Assembly (NCBI GenBank): GCA_037445025.1
Contig: JBBILI010000013.1
Coordinates: 66,447 to 130,446, forward strand
DNA from: CAIQQQ01 sp037445025
GTDB taxonomy: Bacteria; Pseudomonadota; Alphaproteobacteria; Acetobacterales; Acetobacteraceae
Length of the DNA: 64,000 nucleotides
Direction: 5' to 3'
How positions within the stretch are numbered: the first letter of the stretch is position 1; every line of letters begins with the position of its first letter. The position numbers were made by a program, and so were the translations under genes. Under the pieces are notes generated by a model. It did no database searches. It had not been told where the DNA came from and saw only the letters and a list, made by a program, of their open reading frames with translations. Of this stretch, positions 1 to 9,225 are shown piece after piece.

Positions 1-2
1 CC

Positions 3-1199
3 ATCGCCCAGGGCCAGTCGCAATCCGGCAACTATCTGCGCAGCTTCCTCTACTGGGGCTTCAACCAGGGCGAGGACGGCAAGCGCGTGTTCGACGGCCT
101 GTTCCCGACCATTGCGGGCCGCCAGATCTCGATGAACTTCCGCTTCGCCCTGCCCGACGTGATCCAGACCATCTACATGTCCGCCTCCGAGGCGCCGGTC
201 TGGTGGTCCACCTGCGCCGACACCGCACGCGGCCGCGCGCCGGACGGCCTGCTCGAACGCTGCGAAGCCGATCACACCTGCCCGCGCATCTTCGAAAGCT
301 TCGGCGCCAACGAATTCTGGGCGCTCAAGATGTCCGGCGATCTCAGGGGCATGTCCGCGGTGGCCGACATCGCGCTTCCCGCCAATGTGCGCCGCTACTA
401 CTTCCCCGGCACCACCCATGGCGGCGGCACCGGCGGATTCTCGAGCCATGCCGGTGCGCCCTCCGGCAACGGCGCCTGCGAATTGCCGGTCAACACCAAT
501 CCGGAGACCGATCAGAACGCCACCCTGCTGCAGGACCTGATCGCCTGGGTCGTCCGTGGCCGCACCCCGCCTGCCAGCGTCACGCCCACGCTCGCCGCCG
601 GCCAGCTGGTGGCCCCGACCCAGGCCGCCATGGGCTTCCCCAACATCCCCGGTCTCAGTTTCACCGACAACCTGGCCAACCCGCTGATGGAACTGGATTT
701 CGGACCCGGCTTCGACGCAGCTCACCAATCCGGCGTGCCCAGCCTGGCTCCGCCCGCCATCAAGCGCCTGTTCCCCACCCTGGTGGTGAAGGTCGACGCC
801 GACGGCAACGAGGTCGCGGGCGAGCCTTCGGTGCAGCACATTGCGCCCTAGGGCACCTATGCCGGCTGGAACCGCTGGGCCGCAGGCGGCCGCAAGGGGC
901 AGATCTGCAACCTCAACGGCGCCTTCTTCCCCTTCCCCGCCACCAAGGCCGACCGCCTGGCCAGCCACGACCCCCGCCTGTCGCTGGCCGAACGCTATGG
1001 CACGCATGATGGCTACGTGTGTGCCGTCACGGCGGCCACCAGGGTGGCGGTCTCAAGCCGCTTCCTGCTCCGCAGCGGCGCCGCGAGGCTGATCAGCGAG
1101 GCGCGGGCGAGTGACGTCCTGCAAGGTGTCACGGCCAGCGAGAAGGACCAGAACGTGGCCAGCGCGCTGTGCAAGGTCACGTCCCTGGAGGCGCGCTGA
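3..1199 (+). pseudogene. alpha/beta hydrolase-domain esterase, interrupted by an in-frame TAG
   Basis: The reading frame is open from the window edge. It begins with a nucleophile elbow (GQSQSG) and continues through an alpha/beta hydrolase-type body to a TAG at 849-851. The same frame then stays open for 115 more codons to a TGA at 1197-1199. That tail carries family-like sequence (GTYAGWN, DPRLSLAERYG, then a C-terminal helix rich in Leu and Asp), so it belongs to the same protein. The simplest reading is a nonsense mutation in a large esterase-like hydrolase of unknown substrate. Translation could alternatively end early or read through the TAG. The true start lies left of the window. Confidence is high that the two halves were one gene, and moderate that it is inactive, because the truncated product would still contain the Ser elbow. 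Confidence 0.75.
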
Positions 1200-1226
1200 C
1201 GCCGCTCTCCCAATCCGTCCGGGCAT

Positions 1227-1258
1227 CGAGGACACGAACAATCAGGATCGTGTCCTCG
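1227..1258 (+). terminator. hairpin terminator candidate after the hydrolase
   Basis: A perfect 11-bp inverted repeat (CGAGGACACGA at 1227-1237, complement at 1248-1258) encloses a 10-nt loop. It sits 28 bases after the hydrolase stop. No T-tract follows, so it may attenuate, or simply protect the 3' end, rather than act as a classical intrinsic terminator. Confidence 0.5.
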
Positions 1259-1267
1259 TGCGCCAGA

Positions 1268-1391
1268 TAGAGCAATATGGCTTTAGGTTGACTCAGCGAG
1301 CCATAAAATTGCTCGTCAAAACAAAGAGCTAGAGCAATATGGCTTTAGGTTGACTCACCGTGCCATAAAATTGCTCGTCAAAACAAAGAGC
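1268..1391. repeat. two 62-bp direct copies of an IS630-type terminal sequence
   Basis: Copies at 1268-1329 and 1330-1391 differ at only two or three bases. Each begins TAGAGCAATATGGC, with the TA that IS630/Tc1-mariner elements duplicate on insertion. The same sequence in reverse orientation ends the IS630 remnant near 63826. This is a scar of insertion-sequence ends without a transposase gene. The tandem arrangement suggests repeated insertion or slippage. Confidence 0.7.
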
Positions 1392-1434
1392 TAGAGAGGG
1401 GTGGCATCGCCTATCAGATGCCACCCCTCTCTAG
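1391..1434. repeat. 18-bp-arm palindrome attached to the IS630-type end
   Basis: Arms at 1391-1408 and 1417-1434 are perfectly complementary around an 8-nt loop (GCCTATCA). A related but less perfect palindrome sits in the same position beside the IS630 end at 63728-63760. The palindrome is therefore part of the dispersed element rather than a host terminator, although it could stop transcription arriving from either side, including read-through from mutL. Confidence 0.6.
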
Positions 1435-1484
1435 GCGATGACGCGGCGGGTATGACCTCTGCGCGTCCTGCGACCCAGTGCCCG

Positions 1485-3317
1485 TCACCGCCGCCCGAAC
1501 AGCTTCTCGATCTCCGCCTTCGACAGCTTGAGGAACGTCGGCCGCCCATGGCTGCAGGTCGCCGCCCGCGGCGTCGCCTCCATCTGCCGCAGCAGTGCGT
1601 CCATCTCCGCCCCCCCAAGCCTGCGACCCGCGCGAATGCTGCCATGACACGCCAGCCTGGCGATCACCGCATCGAGCCGCGTCTGCAACGCCGTCGTCTC
1701 GTCCTGCTCGGCCAGCTCATCGGCGACATCGCGCAACAGCGGCGCCGGATCGGCAGCACCCAGCGCCGCCGGCAAGGCCCGTACCAGTATGGCACCGACC
1801 CCAAACGCCTCGATCTCCACCCCAAGATCCGCCAGGTCCGACGCTGCATGCAGCAGCCGCGTCACATCCGCCCCCGGCAGCGCCACCACCGCCGGCAGCA
1901 GCAGCGCCTGCGTCCGCACCCCGCCATCCATGAGCTGGGCGCGGATCGCCTCATGCGTCAGCCGCTCATGCGCCGCGTGCTGATCCACCAGCACCAGGCT
2001 GCCATCGCTAGCCACCGCGAGAATATACGTGTCCAGAACCTGCGCCACCGCCGCCCCCAGCGGATGCTCAGGCACCGCCGCCACCGGCCGCTCCGGCAGC
2101 ACCCGCGCACTCGGCGCCCCCAGCGCCAGCACCTGCTCGGCAAACCCCCGTGCCGCCGCGGACGGCGGCGGCGTCAACGCCAGCCGCGCCCGCGACTGGA
2201 GCTGCTGAAACGGCGTCGACTGCGGTGCCGCCACGCCCGCTCCGGCGCCCAAAGCCCGCCCCAACGCCCCGATCACCAGCGACCGCACCGCATCCGCATC
2301 GCGAAACCGCAGCTCCGCCTTGGCCGGATGCACGTTCACATCCACCTCCTCCGGCGGGATCGTCAGATACAGCGCCACCACCGCAAACCGACCCGACGCG
2401 ATCACATCGCGATACGCCACCCGCACCGCCGTCCGCAGCACCGGGTCGTTCACCGGCCGCCCGTTCACCACCAGCCCCTGGAACGCAGCCGTCGCCCGGC
2501 TGACGCTGGGCGGTGCGGCAAACCCCTCGATCCGGAGATCCCCCCGCACCCCGCTCACCGCCAGCACCGTCTCCGGCCCCAGCAGACCAGCCACCCGCGC
2601 CGCCCGATCCTGCTGCGGCAGATCGAACACCACCCGCTCATCGCGCTGAAACCGGAACGCCACGTGCGGTGCCGCCAGCGCCAGCCGGCTGATCGCCGCC
2701 TCCACCGCATCCGCCTCCACGCGCGGCGACTTCAGGAACTTCCGCCGCGCCGGCGTGGCGAAGAACAGGTCCCGCACCACGATCTGCGTGCCGAACGCCC
2801 CCGCCGCCGGCCGGACCGCCCCCACGCGCGGCGACTTCAGGAACTTCCGCCGCGCCGGCGTGGCGAAGAACAGGTCCCGCACCACGATCTGCGTGCCGAA
2901 CGCCCCCGCCGCCGGCCGGACCGCCCCCACCTGCCCACCCTCGACACTGATGGAAAACGCGCTGTCCGCCCCGGATGGCCGCGACGTTATCGCCAGCCGC
3001 GCCGCAGCCCCGATGCTGGGCAGCGCCTCGCCGCGAAACCCCAGCGTCTCGATGCGCACCAGCTGGTCGTCGATCAGCTTGCTGGTGGCATGCCGCTGCA
3101 CCGCCAAGGGCAGCTCCGCCGCGGACATGCCGATCCCGTCATCGGTGACCTCGATCCGATCGATGCCGCCCTGGTCGATGGCCACGCCAATCCGCGTCGC
3201 CCCCGCATCCAGCGCATTCTCCACCAGCTCCCGCGCCGCCGCGGCCGGCCGCTCGATCACCTCGCCGGCTGCGATCCGGTTGACGATGGTCTCAGGCAGG
3301 AGGCGCAGAACCCCCAT
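1485..3317 (-). CDS. mutL: DNA mismatch repair protein MutL with internal 35-residue duplication
   Basis: MutL couples mismatch recognition by MutS to strand incision. The N-terminal GHKL ATPase is clear: RELVENALDAGA (Glu30, Asn34), DDGIGM near 60, RHATSK near 75 and LGFRGEAL near 92. The C-terminal half has the endonuclease metal motif DQHAAHERLTHE and a late CSHGRPT site, so this is the nicking type of MutL. The start chosen is the ATG at 3317, which gives the usual MGVLRLLPE beginning and 610 residues. Residues 130-164 are repeated exactly as 165-199. The duplicated block contains the conserved FFATPARRKF segment of the ATPase domain. Such an insertion could impair folding, so the gene may be functionally defective although the frame is open. 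Confidence 0.93.
   Translation of the reverse strand: MGVLRLLPETIVNRIAAGEVIERPAAAARELVENALDAGATRIGVAIDQGGIDRIEVTDDGIGMSAAELPLAVQRHATSKLIDDQLVRIETLGFRGEALPSIGAAARLAITSRPSGADSAFSISVEGGQVGAVRPAAGAFGTQIVVRDLFFATPARRKFLKSPRVGAVRPAAGAFGTQIVVRDLFFATPARRKFLKSPRVEADAVEAAISRLALAAPHVAFRFQRDERVVFDLPQQDRAARVAGLLGPETVLAVSGVRGDLRIEGFAAPPSVSRATAAFQGLVVNGRPVNDPVLRTAVRVAYRDVIASGRFAVVALYLTIPPEEVDVNVHPAKAELRFRDADAVRSLVIGALGRALGAGAGVAAPQSTPFQQLQSRARLALTPPPSAAARGFAEQVLALGAPSARVLPERPVAAVPEHPLGAAVAQVLDTYILAVASDGSLVLVDQHAAHERLTHEAIRAQLMDGGVRTQALLLPAVVALPGADVTRLLHAASDLADLGVEIEAFGVGAILVRALPAALGAADPAPLLRDVADELAEQDETTALQTRLDAVIARLACHGSIRAGRRLGGAEMDALLRQMEATPRAATCSHGRPTFLKLSKAEIEKLFGRR
2717..2926. repeat. perfect 105-bp tandem duplication inside mutL
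   Basis: Bases 2717-2821 and 2822-2926 are identical, and the unit length is a multiple of three, so the mutL frame survives. The absence of any divergence implies a very recent duplication, or a duplication created during assembly. Confidence 0.9.
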
Positions 3318-3328
3318 CAGGCGCGCCT

Positions 3329-3420
3329 CAAGCCGGCATCGGCCCACGCCCCCGCCCGGCCACCCATTCGATCATACTGCCGTGGGTGGCCGGGCGGGGG
3401 CGCAGGCCGGTGCCGGCTTG
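3329..3420. terminator. very long hairpin between pgi and mutL
   Basis: Arms of 38 bp at 3329-3366 and 3383-3420 pair with only three mismatches around a 16-nt loop. The structure lies 5 bases beyond the pgi stop and ends 11 bases before the mutL start, both genes being on the minus strand. It is probably a terminator or mRNA-processing structure separating the two genes. There is no T-tract. Confidence 0.55.
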
Positions 3421-3425
3421 CGTCA

Positions 3426-5102
3426 TCAGGCTTCGCCGCGCAATTCGCGGAAGCGGCGGATGAGCGCGGTCGTGGACCCGTCATGCCCCGCCGGCACCGC
3501 CCCCGGTGTCAGATCCGGCAACAGCCCGGACGCCAGCACCTTGCCCAGCTCCACGCCCCACTGGTCGAAACTGTTGATGTTCCAGATCGCCCCCTGCACC
3601 GCGACCTTGTGCTCGTACAGTGCAATCAGCCGCCCCAGCGCAAACCCATCTAGCTTGCCAAACAGAATGGTGATGCTCGGCCGGTTGCCCGAGAACACCC
3701 GATGCGGCGCAATCGCCGAAATCTCCGCCTCCGAAGCTGCTTTGCCCCGCATCTCCGCCGCCGCCTCGTCCAGGGTCCGCCCGCGCAGCAGCGCCTCCGC
3801 CTGCGCCAGCGCATTGGCGGCCAACATGCGATGCGCCTGCGGGCGGTCGTGGTCGGCGTTGGCACAGAGAATGAAATCGACCGGGATTACCTGCGTGCCC
3901 TGGTGCACCAGCTGCATGAAGCTGTGCTGCGCATCGGTGCCCGGCTCGCCGAACAGCACCGGACAGGTGGCGTGCGCAGCCGGCGTTCCGTCCCGCTGCA
4001 CCGACTTGCCGTTGCTCTCCATCTCCAGCTGCTGGAGATACGCGGGAAACCGCTTCAGCCGGTCGTCATAGGCCAGCACGCAATGCGCCCGGTGGCCCAT
4101 GGCATCGATATGCCAGATCCCGGCCAGGGCCAGCAGCACCGGCAGATTTTCGGCGAACGGCGCGGTCTGGAAATGCGTGTCCATGGCAGCGGCGCCGTCC
4201 AGCATCGCCTGGAACGCGTCCCACCCCGCCGCCAGCGCAATCGACAGCCCGACCGGCGACCACAGCGAATACCGCCCGCCCACCCAGTCACGAAACCCGA
4301 AGATCCGCTCCGGCACGATGCCGAACGCGGCACAGGCGGCGAGATTGGTGGACAGCGCCACGAAATGCGCCGCCACCGCTGCATCCCCCAACGCGCCGGC
4401 CAGCCAGGCCCGCGCCGCCGCGGCATTGCTGGCGGTCTCCTGCGTGGTGAAGGTCTTGGACGCCACCAGCACCAGCGTCGCAGCGGGGTCCAGCCCTCGC
4501 GTCAGCGCCTGCAGCCCGGTGCCGTCGACATTGGACAGGAAGCGCGCCTCCAGCCTGCCGCCATGGGCGAGCGTCAGTGCCTCGCAGGCCATGCGCGGCC
4601 CGAGATCCGATCCGCCGATGCCGATGTTGAGCACATGGGTGAAGCGCCGGCCGGTATGCCCCACAATCCGCCCGTCATGCACCGACGCCACGAAATCCCG
4701 CATCCGGCCGCGCTCGGTGGCGGCCAGAGCGGCGGCATCCTCCACGCCGCCGGGCAGGGCCGCCGGCATATGCGCGCCGTCCGGCGCCCGCAGCGCCATG
4801 TGCATCGCCGCCCGCCCCTCGGTGAGATTGACGGCGACGCCTGCGAACAGATCACGCCGGAAGCCTTCGAGATCGGCGGCCGCCGCCAGATCCAGCAGGG
4901 CCGCGCGGGCCTGGCCGTCGATCGCGGTCTTGGAGAGGTCGAGTGTCAGATCGTCCAGCGTTGCGGTGAACGCGGCGGCCCGGTCCGGATCGGCGGCGAA
5001 CAGCGCCCTGATGTCCCCAGCCCCGGGCCGTGCCGCCAGCGCGTCCAGGCGCTGCCAGGCCGATGCGGCGCGGTCCTGGAGAGCGGCGCGGTCGTCTGGC
5101 AT
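3426..5102 (-). CDS. pgi: glucose-6-phosphate isomerase
   Basis: This enzyme interconverts glucose 6-phosphate and fructose 6-phosphate in the cytoplasm. In an Entner-Doudoroff organism it mainly feeds fructose 6-phosphate back to glucose 6-phosphate. The protein is 558 residues, a normal length. It shows GIGGSDLG at 161, SKTFTTQETASNA near 215, the first family signature DWVGGRYSLWSPVG at 272, the catalytic MESNGK near 361, AQHSF near 391, and the second signature FDQWGVELGK near the C terminus. The ATG at 5102 is preferred because it begins MPDDRAALQD, whereas a start 15 bases upstream adds residues without support. It stands alone between a lipoprotein gene and mutL, all on the same strand. 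Confidence 0.97.
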   Translation of the reverse strand: MPDDRAALQDRAASAWQRLDALAARPGAGDIRALFAADPDRAAAFTATLDDLTLDLSKTAIDGQARAALLDLAAAADLEGFRRDLFAGVAVNLTEGRAAMHMALRAPDGAHMPAALPGGVEDAAALAATERGRMRDFVASVHDGRIVGHTGRRFTHVLNIGIGGSDLGPRMACEALTLAHGGRLEARFLSNVDGTGLQALTRGLDPAATLVLVASKTFTTQETASNAAAARAWLAGALGDAAVAAHFVALSTNLAACAAFGIVPERIFGFRDWVGGRYSLWSPVGLSIALAAGWDAFQAMLDGAAAMDTHFQTAPFAENLPVLLALAGIWHIDAMGHRAHCVLAYDDRLKRFPAYLQQLEMESNGKSVQRDGTPAAHATCPVLFGEPGTDAQHSFMQLVHQGTQVIPVDFILCANADHDRPQAHRMLAANALAQAEALLRGRTLDEAAAEMRGKAASEAEISAIAPHRVFSGNRPSITILFGKLDGFALGRLIALYEHKVAVQGAIWNINSFDQWGVELGKVLASGLLPDLTPGAVPAGHDGSTTALIRRFRELRGEA

Positions 5103-5226
5103 GGCGAACCCTTTCACGCAACGGCGATGCAGAGATGCCGTCGCAGGTCGGGCCAGGTTCGCCGAAAAACCTTGCCCGGGGGTAACGCGCCCGGGAAACC
5201 GGTTCCCGACGGCGACGATCCCGCGA

Positions 5227-5799
5227 TCAGAGTCCGAACAGGTCGTTCAGCAGGCCATGGCTTGGCGGCGGCTTGATGATGGGGGTGGCGCCGGTGTCCG
5301 GTGCATTGCCGAGGGCCGCGTTAGCGCGCAGGCGCTGCGCCTCCTTCGCCGCATCCACCGCCTGGGTCGGCGGTTCCGGGTCCTTCCAGAACATCAACCG
5401 GTCGGTGAGCGAGGGCGTGCCGCGTTCCAGGGCCGAAGCACGGTCCACCTCGGTGCGGATATTGGCCGGTGCCGCGGGCCCGGTCTCCGACAGGAACGCC
5501 TGCAGGCCCGGCGTGCTGCCAGCCGGCGCCTGTGGTGCCAGCACCGCCTGCGGGATGATCGCAGCGGCCGCGGCGTCGCGCGTGCTCTGTTCCTGCGGCC
5601 GGCTCGCGCCTGGCACCGGCGGCGGCAGCGTCGTCATATCCGGCGGCATCGACAGCGGCGCGCGCGTCGTAACGGTGAACTCGTCCGGCGCATCCCGCAC
5701 CAGCCCGATGTTGCGGGCGAAATTATCGGTGCCGCCGCAGGCCGCCAGCGGCAGCAGCAGAACAGCGATCAGCAGGGCCGGACGGGAACGATGCAACAT
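5227..5799 (-). CDS. DUF3035-type outer-membrane lipoprotein
   Basis: The 190-residue product begins with a basic residue, a hydrophobic stretch and the lipobox LPLAAC, so it should be lipidated at the Cys near residue 20. The region after the Cys has the alphaproteobacterial DUF3035 look (FTVTTRAPLSMPPD, then Pro-rich segments). The C-terminal part has FWKDPEP and ends HGLLNDLFGL. Relatives have been linked to the outer-membrane assembly machinery, but that role is not shown by this sequence. It lies directly downstream of lspA, which encodes the peptidase that would process it, with a 56-base gap, so co-transcription with ileS-lspA is plausible. Confidence 0.75.
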   Translation of the reverse strand: MLHRSRPALLIAVLLLPLAACGGTDNFARNIGLVRDAPDEFTVTTRAPLSMPPDMTTLPPPVPGASRPQEQSTRDAAAAAIIPQAVLAPQAPAGSTPGLQAFLSETGPAAPANIRTEVDRASALERGTPSLTDRLMFWKDPEPPTQAVDAAKEAQRLRANAALGNAPDTGATPIIKPPPSHGLLNDLFGL

Positions 5800-5855
5800 C
5801 CCGGACGTGTAGCGCCCGCGCGGCGCCTGGGCAAGCATCGGAGTGGCCGGAAGCC

Positions 5856-6347
5856 TCACGCGCGCCGCCGACTTGGCCCGGTCTCGCGGCGCAGCATGCC
5901 ATCCAGCAGCAGGGTCGCCACCCCGCAGACGATCGCAGCATCGGCGACGTTGAACACATACCAGCTGTAGCCCCAGGCATGGGCATGGATGAAATCCACC
6001 ACCGCGCCGAAGCGCAGCCGGTCGATGACGTTGCCGACCGCACCGCCCGCGATCGCGCCCAGCGCCACCGCCACCGGCCAGGTCTCGGCGCGCAGCAGCC
6101 AGCGGAACAGCACCGCCACCACCACCAGCGCCACGCCGGCCAGAAGCCATTCGCCAAGCGCACCGAAATTGGCGAGCATGCCGAAGGTGACGCCGTGGTT
6201 CCACACCATGGTGAAGCTGAGGAACGGCAGAATGGCGATCGAGCCGACATCCGGCAGGTCGATATGATGCAGCACCCAGTCCTTGCTCGCCTGATCCAGC
6301 CCCAGCACGAGCAGGGCGGCGAGCAGGCCGGTCAGCACCCGCCTCAT
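5856..6347 (-). CDS. lspA: lipoprotein signal peptidase (signal peptidase II)
   Basis: LspA cleaves the signal peptide of diacylglyceryl-modified prolipoproteins in the inner membrane. The 163-residue sequence has four hydrophobic segments and both catalytic aspartate motifs, GNVIDRLRFGAVVDF and FNVADAAI. The ATG at 6347 overlaps the TGA of ileS (ATGA), which fixes the start and implies translational coupling. The ileS-lspA order is common in bacteria. The next gene downstream encodes a lipoprotein. Confidence 0.95.
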   Translation of the reverse strand: MRRVLTGLLAALLVLGLDQASKDWVLHHIDLPDVGSIAILPFLSFTMVWNHGVTFGMLANFGALGEWLLAGVALVVVAVLFRWLLRAETWPVAVALGAIAGGAVGNVIDRLRFGAVVDFIHAHAWGYSWYVFNVADAAIVCGVATLLLDGMLRRETGPSRRRA

Positions 6348-9121
6348 GCCGAGACACACGCGCGGAGATGCGCGACCGCATCGGCACAGCGCCGGCACAG
6401 CGTGGGATGCGCCGCAACCGAGCCGACCTCGGGCAGCACCTTCCAGCACCGCTCGCATTTCGCCCCTGCCGCCGGCCGCACGGCCACGCTGTCGCCGCCG
6501 ATGCGCACATACGACACGATGGCCAACCGCTCCCACTCCTCGGGCGACAGCAGGGCGCCGGCCTCGCCTGCCGGCAGGTCGATCTCCGCCAGCAGCGAGG
6601 ATTTCAGCCAGCCGGCCTTGCGGCCGTCCTCCAGCGCCGTGGTCAAGGCGCGGCGCACGGCGCGGATCTCGACCCATCGTGCCGCCAGCGCCTCGTTGCG
6701 CCAGGTCGCGGGCAGCGACGGCGTGGTCTGCAGATGCACGCTCTGGTCGGTGCCGAAGCGCGACGTCCAGGCCTCCTCGGCGGTGAACACCAGCACCGGC
6801 GCGAGCCAGATGCACAGGCAGCGATGCAGCTGATCGAGCACCGTGCGCACTGCGCGGCGCGCCAGACTGTCCGGCCGGTCGCAGTACAGCGTGTCCTTGC
6901 GCACATCGAAGTAGAACGCCGAGAGATCGGCGGCGCAGAACCCGTGCAGCGCGGGCACCACGCCGGTCCAGTCATAGCTGGTCACCGCCGTGCGGATCTG
7001 CGCATCCAGCTCCGACAGCCGGTGCAGCACCCAGCGCTCCAGCTCCGGCATGTCCTCGTAGGCCACGCTCTCGGCGTCGGAAAACCCGTCCAGACCGCCC
7101 AGGATCCAGCGCAGCGTGTTGCGGATGCGCCGGTACAGCTCGGCCTGCTGCTTGAGGATCTCCGGCCCGATCCGCAGATCCGCGGTGGTGTCCGAGTTCA
7201 TCACCCACAGCCGCAGGATATCGGCGCCGTATTTGTCGCTGACCTCTTGCGGTGCGGTGACGTTGCCGAGCGACTTGCTCATCTTGCGGCCCTGCTCGTC
7301 GAGCACGAAGCCATGCGTCAGGATCGCCTTGAACGGCGCCCGCCCGCGGGTGCCGACGGCTTCCAGCAGGCTCGAATGGAACCAGCCGCGATGCTGGTCG
7401 CTGCCTTCGAGATACAGATCCGCCGGCCAGGGCAGGCCGCGGGCCTCCAGGGTGAAGGCGTGGGTGGAGCCCGATTCGAACCACACGTCGACGATGTCCA
7501 TCACCTGCTCATAGGCGGCGGGGTCATAGTCGTTGCCGAGGAACCGCGACGCGGGCGAGCTGTACCACGCATCGGCCCCCTCCTCGGCGAACACCGACAC
7601 GATGCGCTCCACCACCGCCGGGTCGCGCAGCGGCGTGCCGGTGGCCTTCTCGACGAACACCGGAATCGGCACGCCCCAGGCGCGCTGGCGGCTGATGCAC
7701 CAGTCCGGCCGGCTTGCGATCATCGAGCCGATGCGGTTGCGGCCCTGGTCGGGCACGAACACCGTGGCGTCGATCGCGGCGAGCGCCTTCGCGCGGATCT
7801 GTTCCGGCCCATCCATGCGGATGAACCATTGCGGCGTGGCGCGAAAGATCAGCGGCGCCTTGCTGCGCCAGGAATGCGGGTAGGAATGCACGAACTTGGT
7901 GGTCGCCAGCAGCATGCCCACCGCGGTGAGGGCTGCGATCACCGGCGGGCCAGCCTTGTAGACATGCACGCCTTCGAAGCCGGGGGCGAAATGCGTCAGC
8001 GTGCCGTCATCGGCGACGGTTTCGGGGATTTCGAGGTTGTGGGCGCGGCCCAGCGCGAAATCGTCCTCGCCGTGGCTGGGCGCGATGTGGACGAGGCCGG
8101 TGCCCTGCTCGGTGGTGACGAATGCGGCGGTCAGCACCGGCACGTCATGCGGATAGCCCTGGGCGCGCAGCGGATGGGCGCAGATGGTGCCCACGAGATC
8201 GGCGCCTTTCACCACGTGCAGCAGATGATGGGTGGCGATCTTCACGTCAGCACAGAACTTCGGCAGCAGGTCCAGCGCCACCACCAAAGTCTCGCCCGGC
8301 ACCGCCAGCGAACCCTCGGCCACCGAATCGACCCGCAGCACGGCGTAGTCGATCTCCGCCCCCGCCGCGATGGCGCGGTTGCCCGGCATGGTCCAGGGCG
8401 TGGTCGTCCAGATCACCACCGACGCGCCGGCCAGCGCCGCGACCGCGCTGGAGACGACGGGGAACCGCACCGTGATGGTGGTGCTGGTATGGTCGTGATA
8501 CTCGATCTCCGCCTCGGCCAGCGCCGTCTTCTCCACCGGCGACCACATCACCGGCCTGAGCCCGCGATACAGCGCGCCGTTGAGCAGGAACTTGCCGATC
8601 TCGCCGGCGATCACCGCCTCGGAGCCGAAATCCATGGTCGCATACCGGTTCGCCCAGTCGCCCTCGACGCCGAGCCTGCGGAACTCCTCGGCCTGGATCG
8701 CAACCCACTCCGCCGCATAGGCCCGGCACTCCGCGCGGAACTGCAGAATGTCCACCGCATCCTTGTCGCGGCCTTCGCGGCGATACTGCTCCTCGATCTT
8801 CCACTCGATCGGCAGGCCGTGGCAGTCCCAGCCGGGGATGTACAGCGCGTCCTGTCCGGCCATCTGGCGGGAGCGGTTCACCACGTCCTTGAGGATCTTG
8901 TTCAGCGCGTGGCCGATATGCAGATGCCCGTTGGCATAGGGCGGGCCGTCATGGAGAATGAACATCTCGGACCCGGCCCGCGACGCCCGGAGCCTCTCCC
9001 ACAGCCCCATCTCCCGCCATCTCTCCAGGATTGCGGGCTCCTTCGCCGGCAGATCGCCGCGCATGGGAAACGCCGTGGCCGGAAGGAACACGGTCGATCG
9101 GTAGTCCTGGGTTTCGGTCAT
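6344..9121 (-). CDS. ileS: isoleucine--tRNA ligase
   Basis: This class I aminoacyl-tRNA synthetase charges tRNA-Ile and edits misactivated valine. The 925-residue length is typical. The HIGH motif is HLHIGH at 66-71 in PYANGHLHIGHALNKI, and the KMSKS loop is GRKMSKSLGN near residue 600. The C terminus carries the expected zinc knuckle (CERC and CRRC pairs). The gene overlaps lspA by four bases at its 3' end and is separated from ribF by about 100 bases. Confidence 0.97.
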   Translation of the reverse strand: MTETQDYRSTVFLPATAFPMRGDLPAKEPAILERWREMGLWERLRASRAGSEMFILHDGPPYANGHLHIGHALNKILKDVVNRSRQMAGQDALYIPGWDCHGLPIEWKIEEQYRREGRDKDAVDILQFRAECRAYAAEWVAIQAEEFRRLGVEGDWANRYATMDFGSEAVIAGEIGKFLLNGALYRGLRPVMWSPVEKTALAEAEIEYHDHTSTTITVRFPVVSSAVAALAGASVVIWTTTPWTMPGNRAIAAGAEIDYAVLRVDSVAEGSLAVPGETLVVALDLLPKFCADVKIATHHLLHVVKGADLVGTICAHPLRAQGYPHDVPVLTAAFVTTEQGTGLVHIAPSHGEDDFALGRAHNLEIPETVADDGTLTHFAPGFEGVHVYKAGPPVIAALTAVGMLLATTKFVHSYPHSWRSKAPLIFRATPQWFIRMDGPEQIRAKALAAIDATVFVPDQGRNRIGSMIASRPDWCISRQRAWGVPIPVFVEKATGTPLRDPAVVERIVSVFAEEGADAWYSSPASRFLGNDYDPAAYEQVMDIVDVWFESGSTHAFTLEARGLPWPADLYLEGSDQHRGWFHSSLLEAVGTRGRAPFKAILTHGFVLDEQGRKMSKSLGNVTAPQEVSDKYGADILRLWVMNSDTTADLRIGPEILKQQAELYRRIRNTLRWILGGLDGFSDAESVAYEDMPELERWVLHRLSELDAQIRTAVTSYDWTGVVPALHGFCAADLSAFYFDVRKDTLYCDRPDSLARRAVRTVLDQLHRCLCIWLAPVLVFTAEEAWTSRFGTDQSVHLQTTPSLPATWRNEALAARWVEIRAVRRALTTALEDGRKAGWLKSSLLAEIDLPAGEAGALLSPEEWERLAIVSYVRIGGDSVAVRPAAGAKCERCWKVLPEVGSVAAHPTLCRRCADAVAHLRACVSA

Positions 9122-9225
9122 GGGGTTCTCGGAGCAGGTGGCCGCGGGGAAGGCGCGCGCATGTCTATACCGGCTTGCCAGCCGGTCAGCTAATTCGCGC
9201 GATAAGGGCCTGGTGCATCGGCGAA

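Noticed and set aside
1401..3653. Long open frame on the plus strand opposite mutL
   Set aside because: Arg/Pro/His-rich composition with no family motifs; it is the mirror of MutL caused by high GC.
6368..9193. 941-codon open frame opposite ileS
   Set aside because: Antisense shadow of a clearly conserved synthetase; no motifs of its own.
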